Assembly: GCF_000344685.1 (NCBI RefSeq)
Contig: NW_006920411.1
Span: 2,543,910 to 2,607,909 of the forward strand
Source of the DNA: Gloeophyllum trabeum ATCC 11539
Taxonomy: Eukaryota; Basidiomycota; Agaricomycetes; Gloeophyllales; Gloeophyllaceae
DNA: 64,000 bases
Direction of reading: 5' to 3'
In this document: one piece after another, positions 35,127 to 48,215 of the stretch
Numbering within the stretch: position 1 is the stretch's first letter
Layout: the number at the start of each line of letters is the position of its first letter
Translations under genes and position numbers: made by a program
Notes under the pieces: model-generated
Told to the model about the DNA's origin: nothing
Databases searched by the model: none
Seen by the model: the letters and a program-made list of their open reading frames with translations, nothing else

Positions 35127-36372
35127 ATGGCGTCCGAGTCAAATACGACCTCCCACAGCGACGCTGCCTCTCCATCCCACCACGATTTCGCCCACAGCGC
35201 CATGCTCTACGACGGTCTCCGGCGTCTGCAGCTCGCGGATCCCGAAAACGACCCCCGCACATCTTCCGGCGTGTCTGATGAGCGTGGCGACGACCGAGAC
35301 GCCGCACGCCTTGATGGGGCCGGTGATGGACACAGTAATGTTGATGCCCGTGCTCTCCCAGCGGAATCTCCCCGTGGGCCCGTGAATTATCGTCTGCGAG
35401 AGGGATACGGCTTTCGTCCCACTTCAGGTGCATCTACGCCCCTAACGCCTGGCTCTGGTCTCAGAGATAGCCCATTACCCGACCCGCACGGATTGGGCTG
35501 GCCTGGTGAGAGTCGCTGTCAACTATCCGGTATATACTTTCACCTGACATAGCCTCCGCCATTTGTCGTAAGCGAAATCCACCGTCCTGCGTTTAAATGC
35601 AACGCAGGCCGAGCGGGCTGCTCGGGAAAGGAAGATGGCAGACGCAGTCCGGACAATCCTGGAATGCATAGGGGAAGATCCGGACAGGGAAGGGCTCGCG
35701 CGGACGCCAGAACGGTATGCCCAGGCGATTATGTGGATGACGCGCGGGTACGAAGAACGTTTGGCAGGTGCCTCTCAAGTCTCCATCCATCTGTCGCAGT
35801 ATTTAGCCTTACTGAGAAATGACCGCCCGAACAGATGTCATAAACGACGCGGTATTCGCCGAAGACCACGATGAGATGGTCATCGTGCGAGACATTGACG
35901 TTGCCAGTCTTTGTGAGCACCATCTGGTCCCCTTCATGGGTAAAGTGAGTACCTCTGCGCCGCGGCTTTGCTATTTACGTTTCTCCTGACCGAGTGAACT
36001 TGACTCCAATAGATTGCGATAGCCTATATCCCAAATCAGTTGGTTCTAGGCCTGTCTAAACTTGCGCGCATCGCGGAAACGTTCAGTCGTCGCCTCCAAG
36101 TCCAGGAGCGTCTGACGAAGCAGATTGCCATCGCTGTGCAGGAAGCAATAAAGCCTCGCGGTGTGGCTGTTGTCATGGAAGCAACGTGGGTCCAGCAGTA
36201 TTAGCATTGATTAAACGTCCTTCTGATTCGCTCATCATACAGGCACCTGTGCATGACAATGCGTGGCGTGCAGAAGCCGGGATCGATAACTGTCACTTCA
36301 TGTATGCTCGGCTGCTTCCGGACGCAACAGAAGACGAGGGAAGAGTTTCTGACTTTGATAAAGAGCAGATGA
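35127..36372 (+). CDS. GTP cyclohydrolase I
   Basis: The enzyme converts GTP to 7,8-dihydroneopterin triphosphate, the first step of folate and tetrahydrobiopterin synthesis (yeast Fol2). Exons 35127-35505, 35573-35767, 35835-35944, 36013-36185 and 36243-36372 give 328 residues. The first 130 are a variable, acidic N-terminal extension, common in fungi. The catalytic fold follows: [20 protein letters not shown], zinc-binding Cys and His in [55 protein letters not shown] with the second zinc cysteine, and a C-terminal EEFLTLIKS. Intron 1 must end in AAG (35572) to restore the conserved AKST...RLNAT segment. The gene converges on tho2 with 218 bp between stops. Confidence 0.93.
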
Positions 36373-36590
36373 ACTCTAAAAGCCACGCTTCACCCTCGTT
36401 TACCTCAAACCTCCGATTCAACTCGCATTCAGTCTTTGCGCATTTATCTTTATTCTTTTAACCTTCAACACGGCGGCCGCATCTTTGTCACTCATATAGC
36501 AACAAACTCAACATTTGTAGCATTAGTATTACATTACTGGATATATTCATGTACAACGGGAATTATGATACACACGAATAGACAGGGCAT

Positions 36591-39500
36591 TTAATCGTCC
36601 CTTCCACCTCTGGGTTTGTCCGTTCGGGCAGGATCTATAGGTAGTCCCTTCCGAGCCAATGCTGAGGCAGAACTTGACTGAGTGGATTGTCCGTAACGGT
36701 TGCGATTAATTTGCACAACGCGAGGTCGCTTGGGAGGTTGCCCCTGCTGCTCTGGTGGACCACTAACAGGCGCCTCATTACCTTCCCTTTCACGCTCTGG
36801 AAAGGGGCGTTCAGGATTCTTTACACGACCCATTGATTCACATCAACTCACCAGAAAGGGTCCTCTTCCTGCCGGCATCACGGTCGTTGTCTCTTGTACT
36901 ATCAGCACGCGTCCTGTCCGTCTCAACCCGGTAAGGGAGTTCCGAGGATTGACCGCTTGATCGCGAGCCTTCCTTGTCACTTATCCTGGCTCGCAAGCTA
37001 CCCCCAACAGGCTCTGGAGGACGGCCAGCAGGGGGTGTGCCCTGAGAGAGATGCGGACCTGAATCCCTGGAGGGTCTCCTATCCCTCTCTCGCAAGGGAT
37101 CCGACTTGCTGCTCCGGGATATATCAGCAGAAGCCATGGCTCGCGGAGCTGAGGGAGTAGTCGGGGGTAACGCCTTTGTCGAGGGGCCTTCCGGCACCCG
37201 CTTGTCAATGGCCTAAAAAGCGTTATAAAAATGCGACTGCGCTGTTTATGGAATTAACCCACCGGTGCACTTCGGTTGTCACTGTCGAGGCCGTCGCGAT
37301 CTTTTCTACGCCTATCAGAGTCTCTTGCTCGATCATGACCATCCTTGTCAGATGGACGCCGTGCTCGGTCGTCGCGATGGGTGTCACGCCCTTCCCTTCG
37401 CGACGCTCGCTTGGGGCCTCGGTCGGACTAAATAAAACGGTTAGCAAAAGACTCTTTGCAGGTTCACAAGTAACGCACGTCATCTTCGTCAAGGCGCCTC
37501 CTTCTACTAGGATCATCATGGCCTGCAGGACGATGTCTTGACGGATCTGGCCTCTGGGGTAACCCATGATCATCAAAGCCAACGGAACCAAGAGCACTCG
37601 AGGGTCCACGGTCTTTCCTAGAATCGCGTTCCCGATCTTTGTAATCCCTTCGGTGACGATCCCTTTCTCGGTCTCTGTCCCGGTCTCTGTCCCTGTCGCG
37701 CTCGCCGCGATCTCTATCGCGGTCGCGTTCCTTATCACGCTCCCGTTCTCGATCACGGCCATGATCTCTGTCTCTCTCACCATGCCTGTCACGACCCCGG
37801 TCTTTATCTCTTTCGCGGTCGGCATCTCGGTCTCGCGCACTGCGATCTCGAGAGTCACGACGATCTGAGGGCGCCGGCTCCCGGGCGTCCCGCCGAGCAT
37901 CCCTCTCGGATCTCCTGTCATCCGTCCTCCCCGTCTCTGACCGAGGCCGACCCCCACTTCCGCGACTCTCGACGCTCGGTGGCCGAGTACCAGGTCGAGT
38001 TGGGGGCGACGACGGCCGCCGTCGAGAACCCTGGGGTGGCACCGCCTCGTCGTCCTTCTCAGCAGCAGACCTTGGTGCAATGGTTTGTCGTGCCGTCTCA
38101 CGGAGTTCCTGAGCTGAAACGGTCTGACTTGGCACAGACGGAGGAGGCATAACGGGTTGCGCTTCAACATGAGCGCCGTTTTCATAAGGCCTGTCTCGAT
38201 TTGCATGAGGATGAGGAGACCCTGTGTTAGAAGGGGTGGCGGGTCGCGATATGTCTCTTTGCGACACATCTTTGCGTAAGGGAGAGACCACACCTGTTGT
38301 TCGACCACCATCACCGAACGCCTGAGGTGGAGCGTCGGAGGGTTTCGGCCCGGAGGGGACATTGTCTGCACGTCCAGGAGAGGAGTCGACATCCATAGCT
38401 TCTAACTTATTTGGCAGAGACGAGGGGCGATCAGGGGCAGACGCGGTATCCCCATTTCTGGATTCTGGCCGAATTCGCTTAACGACCTCAGGCCGCGGGA
38501 TGCTAAGGCATAACATTAGCCTGGATTTCACCACTGACCCCTGGAGCATACCTGTCTAATGCACTCCTGGTAGAGCCCGATCCAGCGTTTGACTTATCTC
38601 CCGGTCCATGCGTCACCCCATTTACTCCCGCGAGTTGTGCGCGTGGCGCAATAGGAGCTGTTGTCTGTGGTGCCCCAGCACGGGCATTGGACGCACCGGC
38701 CTCGGCCCCATTGGGTGGACCAGTCGTCCTTGTGTGGTCGGTCTGTGAGACGGGAGGTCTTGCCAAAGCCGAAGTGGACTGGGCGTCCTAAACACAGGTA
38801 TGCGTGATTTAGCAAGCATGACGACTTGTCGTGACAACCAGCGTACCTTAAGCTCCGGTACAGCCCATAACGACTCTCGTTTTTGCAGACTCGCGTGGTA
38901 CCTATAATCTCTTCAGTTTCGGCAAAAGCGAATGTCAACAATCGTCGAAATTGTACGTACGCCCGTCCAAGAATCTTGAGGTCACCCCGCTCCTCCTTCT
39001 GTAGGAACTCTCGCATGCACTTGTCAAGCTCATGTCCTGCCGTCGGCACTACAGCAGCGAGAGGGAATACAGGCAATAGCTCCTTCAGTACAACGATAGC
39101 ATTGTATACGTGCATAAATTCGCCCGTCTTAATACAAGCGCGAAGCGACTGGAGTTAAATAAATGAGCTTGGAACGATGCTCACGAAAGGTGGAAACTTA
39201 CATTCCCTATCTTTCTATGCCATTTCTTCACCACCTTTTGCCAGTCCGGGAATTTCATAAGATCGTCTTGGGAGATAGTGGCCTTATATGACCAGCGGTA
39301 TTGCATGCCGGGGAGTAAGACTGTCTTGCCGCCCGCTTTGCTACGATTTTCCTGATTGAACAACTGCTCGTCCTGATACCACTTCAAAGTGTCCGTCAAG
39401 AGTCCCAGCAGAAACCGCCCTACGATATACATGTTAGACTTGGGATGCACCATATCAGGTAACCTTACCGTAGTTTCTTGCCTCATATTCGCTACACGAG

Positions 39501-42500
39501 AAAAGCACTGCCCCAACGTGATCTCCAAGCAGCTGGGACGGCGATCAATGCTTTGGTTGAGTCATGGTACAAATGCGCCACTGACCTTGTCGTAAACCAT
39601 GAGCGTAGAAAATCCTGGCGTGCCCATGTTATGAATGACCTTGATAATTTGTGCAGAGTAGTCGGCGTCCATCGGGGATAGGAGACACCTCGGCAACAAA
39701 CAGTACTCGATGAATGCGGCAGCAAGGGCACCAGCCGTTCGACCTGCTCAATACTTTAGAGTATGTTTCCCAACAGATCAGGAAAGGTTTCACGGACTGT
39801 GGGCGAACCAATATTGTTTTTCTCGTGCAAGGCGTTTGAGCGTGAACGCTCGTGAAGCCGTCTGCTCCTTCAATTCTTGAGTCAACTTGTTAGCGAAGTC
39901 GTTGTAACGCTCATGCTTCGACTTGTGTAACCCTTGCATTGACCTCCTTGCCTTGTCTGAGGACCGTTGAGCGGCATTTTGTTTATTTTCCTCCTGCCGC
40001 GCGAGCGATCTCAATGTATTGACTTCCTCCTCGTATCTAATCCCTGGCGGGGACAGGTCATACGTAGAAAGTTGCCAGAACGTGAGGTAGAACGCCGGAC
40101 TAACAAAGACATGAATGTGTTGGTACGAGATCATAGAGTGTGCCTACGTACCCAATAACCTGGCTTGCCTCCCTAGGGAGAACCTTCCTAACGTCATCAA
40201 AAAGAAGGCGCAATTCGGGGATCCAGGGCTGACATTCCACTCTGAGTCAAAGCACCCGTATAAGGGCAAGAGCTCATACCTCATTAGTAGTCATCCCAGG
40301 CGCGACATCCATATTCTCCATTGTGGCATCGTCAGATTTGGAAGCAGAGACAGAGGGCTTCCCATCTTCCGGAGAGTCCACTGACGCAGCTGTTTCCCCA
40401 ACGGCAGGGGAAGCAACCCTGGATGTAGCAGAGGTAGGTTCACGTTTTGCAGTGAGCGCAGCCTTCAGGCGTCTTTCCTGCTCTTCACTAGCCAGTCGTT
40501 CCTTCTCTTGCTCCTTCTCTTGCATCTCCAGTGCAGCAGCCTGTATCAGTCATGCTTGGTTGATCTCCGGTGGTAACAATACAGTTAAGTTCAACGCACT
40601 AGCAATTTCTTATGCAAGATAGGACGAATGATCTGCATGCAGACAGGAACGCGAATGCCATATGTCTGAGCAAGTTCCGCGAGTGCCGGTATGAGTTTCT
40701 CGTACTCATGGGCTTCGATCACCGACGGCGACGAAAGGAGTTCCAAGTATTGCAGGAACACCCCATGCGTCTAGAGGAAGATTTTTAGGAAACAACGGTA
40801 GGGAAGCGCTAACAACTAACCGCATCAAATAGTCCCGCAAGTGCCTTGAGGTGCGTGTCTTTGCCAGTGAACACGCAGGACTGTCGCAGTTGCGCAACTT
40901 GGATGAGTAGCGGCAAAGCCAAACCCGAGTCCAGCAAGGCCCTTGCAAGCCTGACAGGACCTTTGAGCGCAGCGTCTCCTGGATCCTGGCGAGCACCTCT
41001 TGTGGTCGATGCTACAGCTTCAATGCGAAGGAGCGGTCCTCCGGCCATGGCGATTATTTGCGATTCATTCAAATTAGGCAACGGCTCGATGCCAGCCATT
41101 CTCCATATCAACTCCCGGAGGACGATGGTATCCGTCACCTCACCATTGAAAAGCTGGTTCACGATATACTTGAGCAGAGAAGTCAGGTCTGCGCTGTACC
41201 GACGGAAAAGCATCCCTGTAAAAGATGCGAGGCCTGGGGACAGGTTATATTGCGGACAGAGCAATGTACGGGAAATACGTACTTGTCAACCAATCGGCTG
41301 TGTTGACTCCGTCATCTTTGACCCTAGCTTTGTTGGGATTCGCAAAAGCATCCAGGATCAAGAATACTAGGACATCAAAGCCCAAATTGGTCACATATCG
41401 CAACACCTGAATAACAACGTTCGCCAGATTTTCGTACGCCATGATCTGATTGACAGCATTTGCAAAGAAAATGCACGGATTAGAGTGTGCAAGTTTGGCG
41501 ACATTCCCGGACAAAGTGTCGATAGTGTTGTGGGAAAGGCGACGTAGGATGGCTTTTGACTCTCGATCTGCTTGGACCCGACGGACCCGGAGTTCTGGGT
41601 GTGATCCGTATGTCTTCGTCCGCCACTCCCCATAAAGCTGCCATCGCATCGTCGTTTCAAAGTTCCTGAGGAGGGTCCAAACATCCACGGCTAATACTGC
41701 GTTTCCGCGCACAAGGGGCAATGCAGGCAGCACGTAGAGTCTTGCAATCTTAAACCAGAACTTCACAATGGGATGTTCCCCGTCCGGCTGGCCAATAGGC
41801 TTCTTCGTCGTCGGGTCGACTTCCACCTGCCATGGTATCTCGAGTAAGACGCTGCAAAATTCCGCCCCATAGTAACAGTTGTATTCACCGTGGTTGCTAT
41901 GTGGTGCCGACCCAAGCGTACGATCTTGGTCATAAACGATGCATCACGCGATACGTGAACGCGAACGAACGCCAGCAAGGGTTCCACGACATCAGCCAAG
42001 TCTTCCAAGGTTTGAGCGACGGGGACTCTCTCCGTCCAATACGGGAAGAAGTATACAAACTCAGTTTGATAGGTGGGAGGGGGTGTAGGCGCCCACAAGG
42101 TGATCTTGAATGTGCGAGGAGGAGGTTGTACGACTCGACCTGCCTCTTTTGAATACCGCATACTAGACTGACGGAAGCTCGGGTTCAGCTGCCTCGATAT
42201 TGACTTGTGGAGTGGTTCGATGCTCTCCGTGAGCACACGAATCAAGAGATCGGCGATCTCAGTGTGCGCGTCCACCAGCCAAGGATATGAGGACAATATT
42301 GAGAGAGCAGGCCGGAGGGCTCCCACAGCCAAAAGAGCTTCGAGAAGTCGGGCTTTCTGCTCCGCCGTCGATTTCGGCTCAGGAGCCTTTTTGGCCTCAG
42401 CGGGAGCCGCCGGACGAGGTTTGCTCGACGAAGGCGTGTTGCTTGACTCTAAGGGAGCCGCCAAAGCAAGCTGGCTGAGCTTCGCCGCGTCTATCCTCGA

Positions 42501-44201
42501 GTTAATAGACGCGAGATACTCCTTGTAGGCCTTGTCCATATCATCCTCTTCCTCCTTTTCAGGACAAATCTGTGATGGACAGAGAGTTAGAATAACCTCT
42601 CGACAGAATATGCAATGCGTACGTGGGGATACAACTCCTCTAGTGTGATGAATCCTTCGCGAATGAGAAGTGCAGCCATGAGGTAGAGATTTCGTTTAGG
42701 TTCCTCAGCACCGGGGGACTTCACACAATGTCAGTCCGAGAATAGGGCAGAGGGAGGGCATACCTACTCGGTAGTAACGAAACTTGAAACCCAAAACCTG
42801 AGCCATCACTCGCGATTTCGACCGCCTACTCGCAGCCGCGGTGGGTTCGAATATGGGCTGTGTCTTCGACTCCGCGATCATTAGCACCTCGTCGAGCGAC
42901 TTGCCTTTGAATTCGGATTCCGCCGGTTCCTCCTTCTTTGCCCCCTCCTGCCCACCGCCGTCACCCCCATCTGTGTCCATCTTCGCATCCTCCTCCCGAG
43001 GCTTGCATTCTACGCATGACCAGGCAGAGAATGACAAAAGAGTCAAGAAGAAACTGTAATGCGTCTCGATATGCACCGAGAACACGTCGAGGATGATATC
43101 CAGGGCGCGGTTTGGGTCAAGGTCGAAGTAACCTATGAGACTCACAACGTGCTCCCACACGGGTTGTGCACGAGCGGCGATCTCCTGCCAGGACTCGACG
43201 GGACGGCCAGTGGCGGGTGAGTGCGCAGGGCCGATACTGCTGGTGAGCTCCGTGGTCAGCTTGCTATAGCCTTCGGATTGCTCGCGGAGAAGGTTGAACT
43301 TGTTCTGCTTGTAGCTGTGCGAGAAACCGACGCGTGAAGATGTAGGAAGCTAGACAGTGGTAGGATACATACAACAGCCCCGTTCGCACCCGGACTTCCT
43401 TCGTGTTAAAGGTAGCCTTGCTCACGACAAGACCGGCTCTCTCAAGAGTGTTGGAATCCAATCTCTCTCTGCACAAGTGAGGGTCGATGATGCCTCGAGC
43501 CTACCCCGGCACGCTCCTGGATCAACATCCCCGTGTCACCACTATTCAAGAAACACGCACCAAAAACTCCTTGACAAGCTCAGCAAGCGCCTCCCTATCC
43601 TTTCTCAGGCTCTCCTCCCGTTCCTGGTTCTCATCTTTCTCCTGGCCCTCCTCCTTCTTCCTCTTCTCGTCCTTCTCAGGCGAAATCTCGTTCCACGCCG
43701 CGTCGACCGTCCAAAGCAAATCAACCAGCAGCTCTCCAAACGTTACCGCCTGTGCGCTCTTCTCTGACGAGCTCGAAGACGACGGCAGGCTCTGCAGCAG
43801 GCCCTCCACAAATGCCGCGAGCTCCCCCGGGGTCAGCGCGGGCTGCGGCGAAAAGCTTGGGAGCGTCGCGCTGACGAGTGTGTGGTACGCCGTCAGAAGT
43901 AGGTCCGCAGAGCTCGGGTCCGTCGGGGTACTGTGCGGGTGAATGAGGGTATTGCGACTGGAAGGAGCGACGGGTGGCGAAATCGCCAGCGGGTCAATAC
44001 CGTCGACTGCAGCCCAAGAACGTCGGGTACCCACCATTCTGCTTCGCCGCCCGTCCGCCAGTTCTTCAGGTTGTCTCGGATGCCGGTGACCACATCCATC
44101 ACCAGCTGTCTGTCGTCGCGCAGAAAGTAGAAAGCAGGGTGGAGGAACGTGTGGCGTCTCGCTTTGTTGGACGGTGTTGTGATCGAATTAGGCAAGTCCA
44201 C
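36591..44201 (-). CDS. tho2: THO complex subunit 2 (mRNP assembly and export)
   Basis: THO2/THOC2 is the scaffold of the THO complex, which couples transcription to mRNA packaging and export and limits R-loops. The gene spans 7.6 kb with many short introns, about 2100 residues. The N-terminal exon starts at 44201 and carries LKNWRTGGEAE, which joins over a 77-bp intron (43958-44034) to CRNTLIHPHS, as in other fungal THO2. Middle exons contain the Thoc2/Tho2 core: WTLLRNFETTMRWQLYGEW, LAHSNPCIFFANAVNQIMAY, FTGMLFRRYSADLTSLLKYI, ELIWRMAGIEPLPNLNESQI. The C-terminal exons (about 36600-38760) are disordered and contain an Arg-Asp/Arg-Glu repeat at 37650-37870, matching the basic RNA-binding tail of the family. 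The stop is TAA at 36591. I did not resolve every internal intron. Confidence 0.88.
37640..37870 (-). repeat. Arg-Asp/Arg-Glu codon repeat in the THO2 tail
   Basis: Coding tandem-like repeat of GATCGC/GAACGG-type hexamers reading RDRDRD and RERDRE on the minus strand. It produces long spurious frames in the other two frames and is probably length-variable. Such RD/RE tails are found in RNA-processing proteins. Confidence 0.7.
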
Positions 44202-46329
44202 TCACGTGTTACCCACGCGCGTCTCTAGCCCGCGTTGGCGGTCGGTGGCTGGAAAAGTCGAACGTCTCCCTCCCTCCGACCTGTGTTCATCGAAATCCAC
44301 GGATTCATAGCAACACAGTCTCCGAGTCTCATTGTCTCTTTGCTATCTGCAGCACTTTTTTCCTGCCTTGAACGACTATATAACAAAAGACATAACGATA
44401 TCAAACCAGCCCGTCCTCTCTCCCTCAAGCGTGCCAGCACCGTGACCTACAAGCTGAGGGCTACCTCACATATTTCTGAGACCCGTGAGCAAGTTAACTG
44501 GAAAAGATTCTGACCGCCTCTTCCCTCAATCAACAACTTAGAAGTCAACCGCCAGAAAGAACGATATGGATCTCTCCCAACGCGGCCATTGCTGGTATCG
44601 GTTTACCCGAATTCAAGCCAACCCTTCTGTGAATACACGCCGTCTGTTTTCTCAACGCTATCCACAGTGTTCAATTCCGTCACCCTCCGACGTTCCTCTC
44701 CACACTGTCGGCCCTGCTACTATCTTGAGACGTGTCTGTGCAACGAACAGTGCTAGGCTCTACCCTCTATCCACTCCATTTTGTGCCCCGGGCTTACGGG
44801 CTTGCTCTGACGCGAGACCCTGTGCCACCCAGGGCCTCGACGAGAGCGCCTACCTTGCGCTTCCAGGCCGGCCCTGCTCAAGCCCATCCCAGCTCACGAA
44901 GGAAATCCAGTCATCAAGCTCATCGCCCTAGGCCAGGTCCTCTTCTCACCACTGGCCATCCCTCTGCGTCCCCGTGACGGCCCTGCAGATTTCCAGGACC
45001 CCCAGCCAGTGGCTACTGGATATCTACAGGGCCGTCACTCTAGCGCGCCGTCTAATCTTTGTCTCGGCCGCTCGAGCCTCCCATTATAGTGAGCTCCAGG
45101 TACCCATGTTACCCAGTTTTGCGTTCAGGGTCCCGACGTCACGTCCCATCTACGTTTCCTAGGTACGTCTCATCAAACTTCGAAGAGCGACAAGTCGCAG
45201 GCTCTATTCGCCGTTCACCGCCGCTTGTGTGGGCTGAGGTATTCGTTAACGCGAGTCGCGTACTAGCCGGGCTACACCACGGAGCTCGGCATAACTAATC
45301 AAGGCATCTTGCTGCCTATCGATATCCCCCAACCACACCTTCTACACCGCTCGGCGTCCCGGTGGTAATCCTCTCGACCAGCGTGACGCCTCAAGCCGAG
45401 GCTTCCCGAGGCCGCCACTCTAGCGTCATCTAATCTTCGCCTCGGCCCCCATCTCCTCACAGCTCCCACCCCGGCTTGGCTTTCAGGTGTCGCTGCACCG
45501 ACTCACCCCAGCCCAGTCACGTCCACCGTGGCCGAAGGAAGTCGACGCGACTCGTACTACCTTGGCTACCCAGCGCTCGGTGTCCGTCGTCGCCCGGCGT
45601 CCAGCGTGAAGCCTCAGGCGGGGGCTTCTTCTTCGCCCGAGTCCCGCATCATCTCGCACTCCCAGAGCCGGTCCCGCGCATAAGTACATACTGTACTTAT
45701 GTGCGCTCAACACGAGCCTGAGAGAGACGCCGCGTCCCGTCCCCTTAAATTTTCAAATTGCTCAACCTACGGTCTCTGCCACCTAGGCACGCCCCATCCA
45801 TCCTCTATACCGAACGAACTCGCCGAATCCCTGTCTCTCCTGACCATGACGTTAACCTCGCCCGCGCCGGCCTCGCTATTCGAGGCAGCTACAGCTTCAC
45901 TGTCGCACAGCGCTCAGTTTGCTCCTCATCTCCTACTCTCACCCCCACCTTCCGTCACCCTCCCCTCCGCGCCTGCACGTACGATCGATATTCATATTCA
46001 TTCATTCATTCACATATCATAACCTACTTATCCCACTGCATAAAATACCACCAAGTAGACTCATAATCAACAAATCAAAAACCGAGACTGAGACTCAGAC
46101 TATGCAGCACAACACAGCGGACCTAGTGACACATCTGCTCAATACCTTACATTTTACCATAGTCCATAACCCCCGGGCCACCCCGTCTCATCGCCGGCGG
46201 GCAGGGATATGTATGCATACCCCGCCCGAGGGATCCCAGCCCGTGTATATGTCGCAAGGGCATCCCTCCGCCGGGCGCGTCCCCTCCATCACAAATCACG
46301 TATACCCACACCCATCGCAACAACCCCCC
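44202..46329. other. Long non-coding spacer, tho2 / atf1
   Basis: A C-rich 2.1-kb stretch with no recognisable gene. It holds a degenerate direct repeat (about 45026-45080 and 45409-45460, sharing CACTCTAGCG...TCTAATCTT...CTCGGCC) and a 23-bp perfect palindrome with 10-bp arms at 45679-45701. Plus-strand frames here (for example 45919-46998) run into antisense of atf1 and are not supported. Confidence 0.45.
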
Positions 46330-48215
46330 CTAATACCCATACCCCTTCCCATGCATCCCCCCCGCGGTCCCGGGCGGGCTCACACTCATCCTCTGCATCC
46401 CATGCGCATGCGCATGCGCGTGCCCCGGCAGGCTCACGTTCACGCTGACCGGCTGCTGCGCCGCCATCTGCGGGTTCGCGCCGATGACGACGGGCGCGAC
46501 GCCCGCGGCGCCCACGAGCGCGCTCAGGCGCGCGATCTCCTCGCGGCTGCTCACCAGCGCGCTCGTCAGCCGCTCGTTCTCGTTCGAGAGGAACTCGACC
46601 TTTGCCTGCAGCTGCGCGAGCCACGCTTTCTTGCGCTGGCGGCATTTCAGCGCGGCTGCATGATGGTGGTGAGTCGAGACGGAGGGGGAGGGGAAGGGAG
46701 ATACGTACCTTGCCGGTTGCGCTCGAGGAAGTTCCGCCGCTTCTCCTCCTCGGTCATGGGCACCTTTTGCCCACGTCCGTTCTGCCCCCCACCGCTCTGC
46801 CCATTCTGGCCCTGCTGCGACCCGCCCATCTCATCGTCCTCGTCGTCCTCGTCAAAGTCGGTCCCCACACTCTCCGCGCGGTTGCTCTTACTCCGGCCGC
46901 TCGCGCCGGTGTTGCTCCGCGTGCGCTTCGTCTGGGCTTTGTGCTGTTGCGATTGCTGCTGGGGCTGCTGCGGCGTGGGCGTGGGCGAGCCCTGTTGATG
47001 GGAGCCCGCGTCGTACGATTTTCTCTTTGTCCCGCGCTTGCCGTTGACGGGCGTGCCCTCTTGCTGCCGCTGCATCTCCTCGCGCTTAGTCAGCTCCTGA
47101 TGCGCCTGGCTGAGGAGGAAGAGTCCATTCGCGGCGGTATTGGCAGCATTCACGGCGGAATTGGCATAATCGCCGCCCTGCTGCTGTTGTTGTTGCTGCT
47201 GCTGCTGTGCGGCCTGTTGATGGGACGGGATATGCTGCATCGTGTACTGCTGCGGAATGTGGCTGATCGACAGTGGATGGGGATTATGAGCAGAGGTCGG
47301 TGACGTATGAGTCTGCGTAGGGCTGGCGGAGGGGTTGGAGCTGGGGGCAGCGCCGTTCTGGGAGCCGTTGGTGGGGCCGAGGGCGCCGGTGATGGCAGTG
47401 AGGGTGTTGGGCGTGATCGTGGGACCCGGGGGAGCGACGCCGCCACCGGGGGCTCCACCGCCGCCCATCATGGCGAGGAAGGCGGCGGTGCCGGGGCTGG
47501 GCGGGGGGAAGCTGACGGGGCCGGCCATGAGCGGAGTGAGGCCGGTGCCGGCGGGGGTGAGGCCGGTGCGGGGGGTGAGGCCGGTGCGAGGGGTGAGGCC
47601 GGTGCGGAAGGAGGCGGGGTCAAAGGCGGGTGCGGTGGTGTTGGGGGGGTTGGTCTGCGGGCCGGCGAGCATGGCGGGGGACAGGGGACCGGAGCGGAGG
47701 GAGTTTGAGAAGCTGGACGAGTACCAGGAGTAGGAGGACGGGTCGGAGGGCGAGGAGATGGCGGCTAGGGGCGGGAGGACGGGCTTGGGCGGGGTCGTGG
47801 CTTTTTCGCCGGCGTTGCTGGCGGCATTGTCCGCGCTGGAGCTGGGGCGGTCGGGGTTGGCACTGGCGTTGCGGTCGTCGGCGGTGGACGAGTCGGTGGG
47901 GGGCCCAAGAGAGTCGCGGGCGCGGGAGAGATCGGAGCGGATGGAGGTGGTCGAGTGGTGGGAGGAGGCGGAAAAGGACTGTTCGAAGGGGTTTGGCTCA
48001 AGATCGAAGGCGCGCGGGCGGGGAGGGGGGCGGACGGGGGGCTTTGGATTAAAGTCCTTCTTGTCCTCGGGGGAAGCAGAGGTGGGGCGGAGCGGAGGGG
48101 ATGCTTGGACGGGCGAGGACATAGCCTTTGCGCTGGATGTTGTCAGTGTCTGCTTTGCGTCAGGTCGTTGCGGGAAGAATGACGACGGCGAGGGGCGAGC
48201 AGTCGCGGCGTCCAA
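46330..48215 (-). CDS. atf1: Atf1/ATF-CREB-type bZIP stress transcription factor
   Basis: Two exons (46709-48215, 46330-46655) give 610 residues from the ATG at 48215, or 579 from the ATG at 48122. The order of motifs follows fission-yeast Atf1: an HRA-like LEPNPFEQSFS, a segment LRSGPLSPAMLAGP, the HRR-like repeated RTGLTP, then a C-terminal bZIP. The basic region RRNFLERNRQAALKCRQRKK spans the intron, followed by a leucine zipper (LQAKVEFLSNENERLTSALV). Atf1 is phosphorylated by the Sty1/Hog1 MAP kinase and activates osmotic, oxidative-stress and sexual-development genes through TGACGT sites; that role is inferred by homology. A polyglutamine run lies at about 47190-47215, and a Met-Glu-Glu-Glu/acidic stretch precedes the basic region. 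The gene is flanked by unusually long non-coding DNA on both sides. Confidence 0.9.

Noticed and set aside
37223..38392. Second long minus-strand frame in the THO2 tail
   Set aside because: It is a shifted reading of the Arg-Asp/Arg-Glu repeat; the other frame matches the THO2 tail and joins neighbouring exons.
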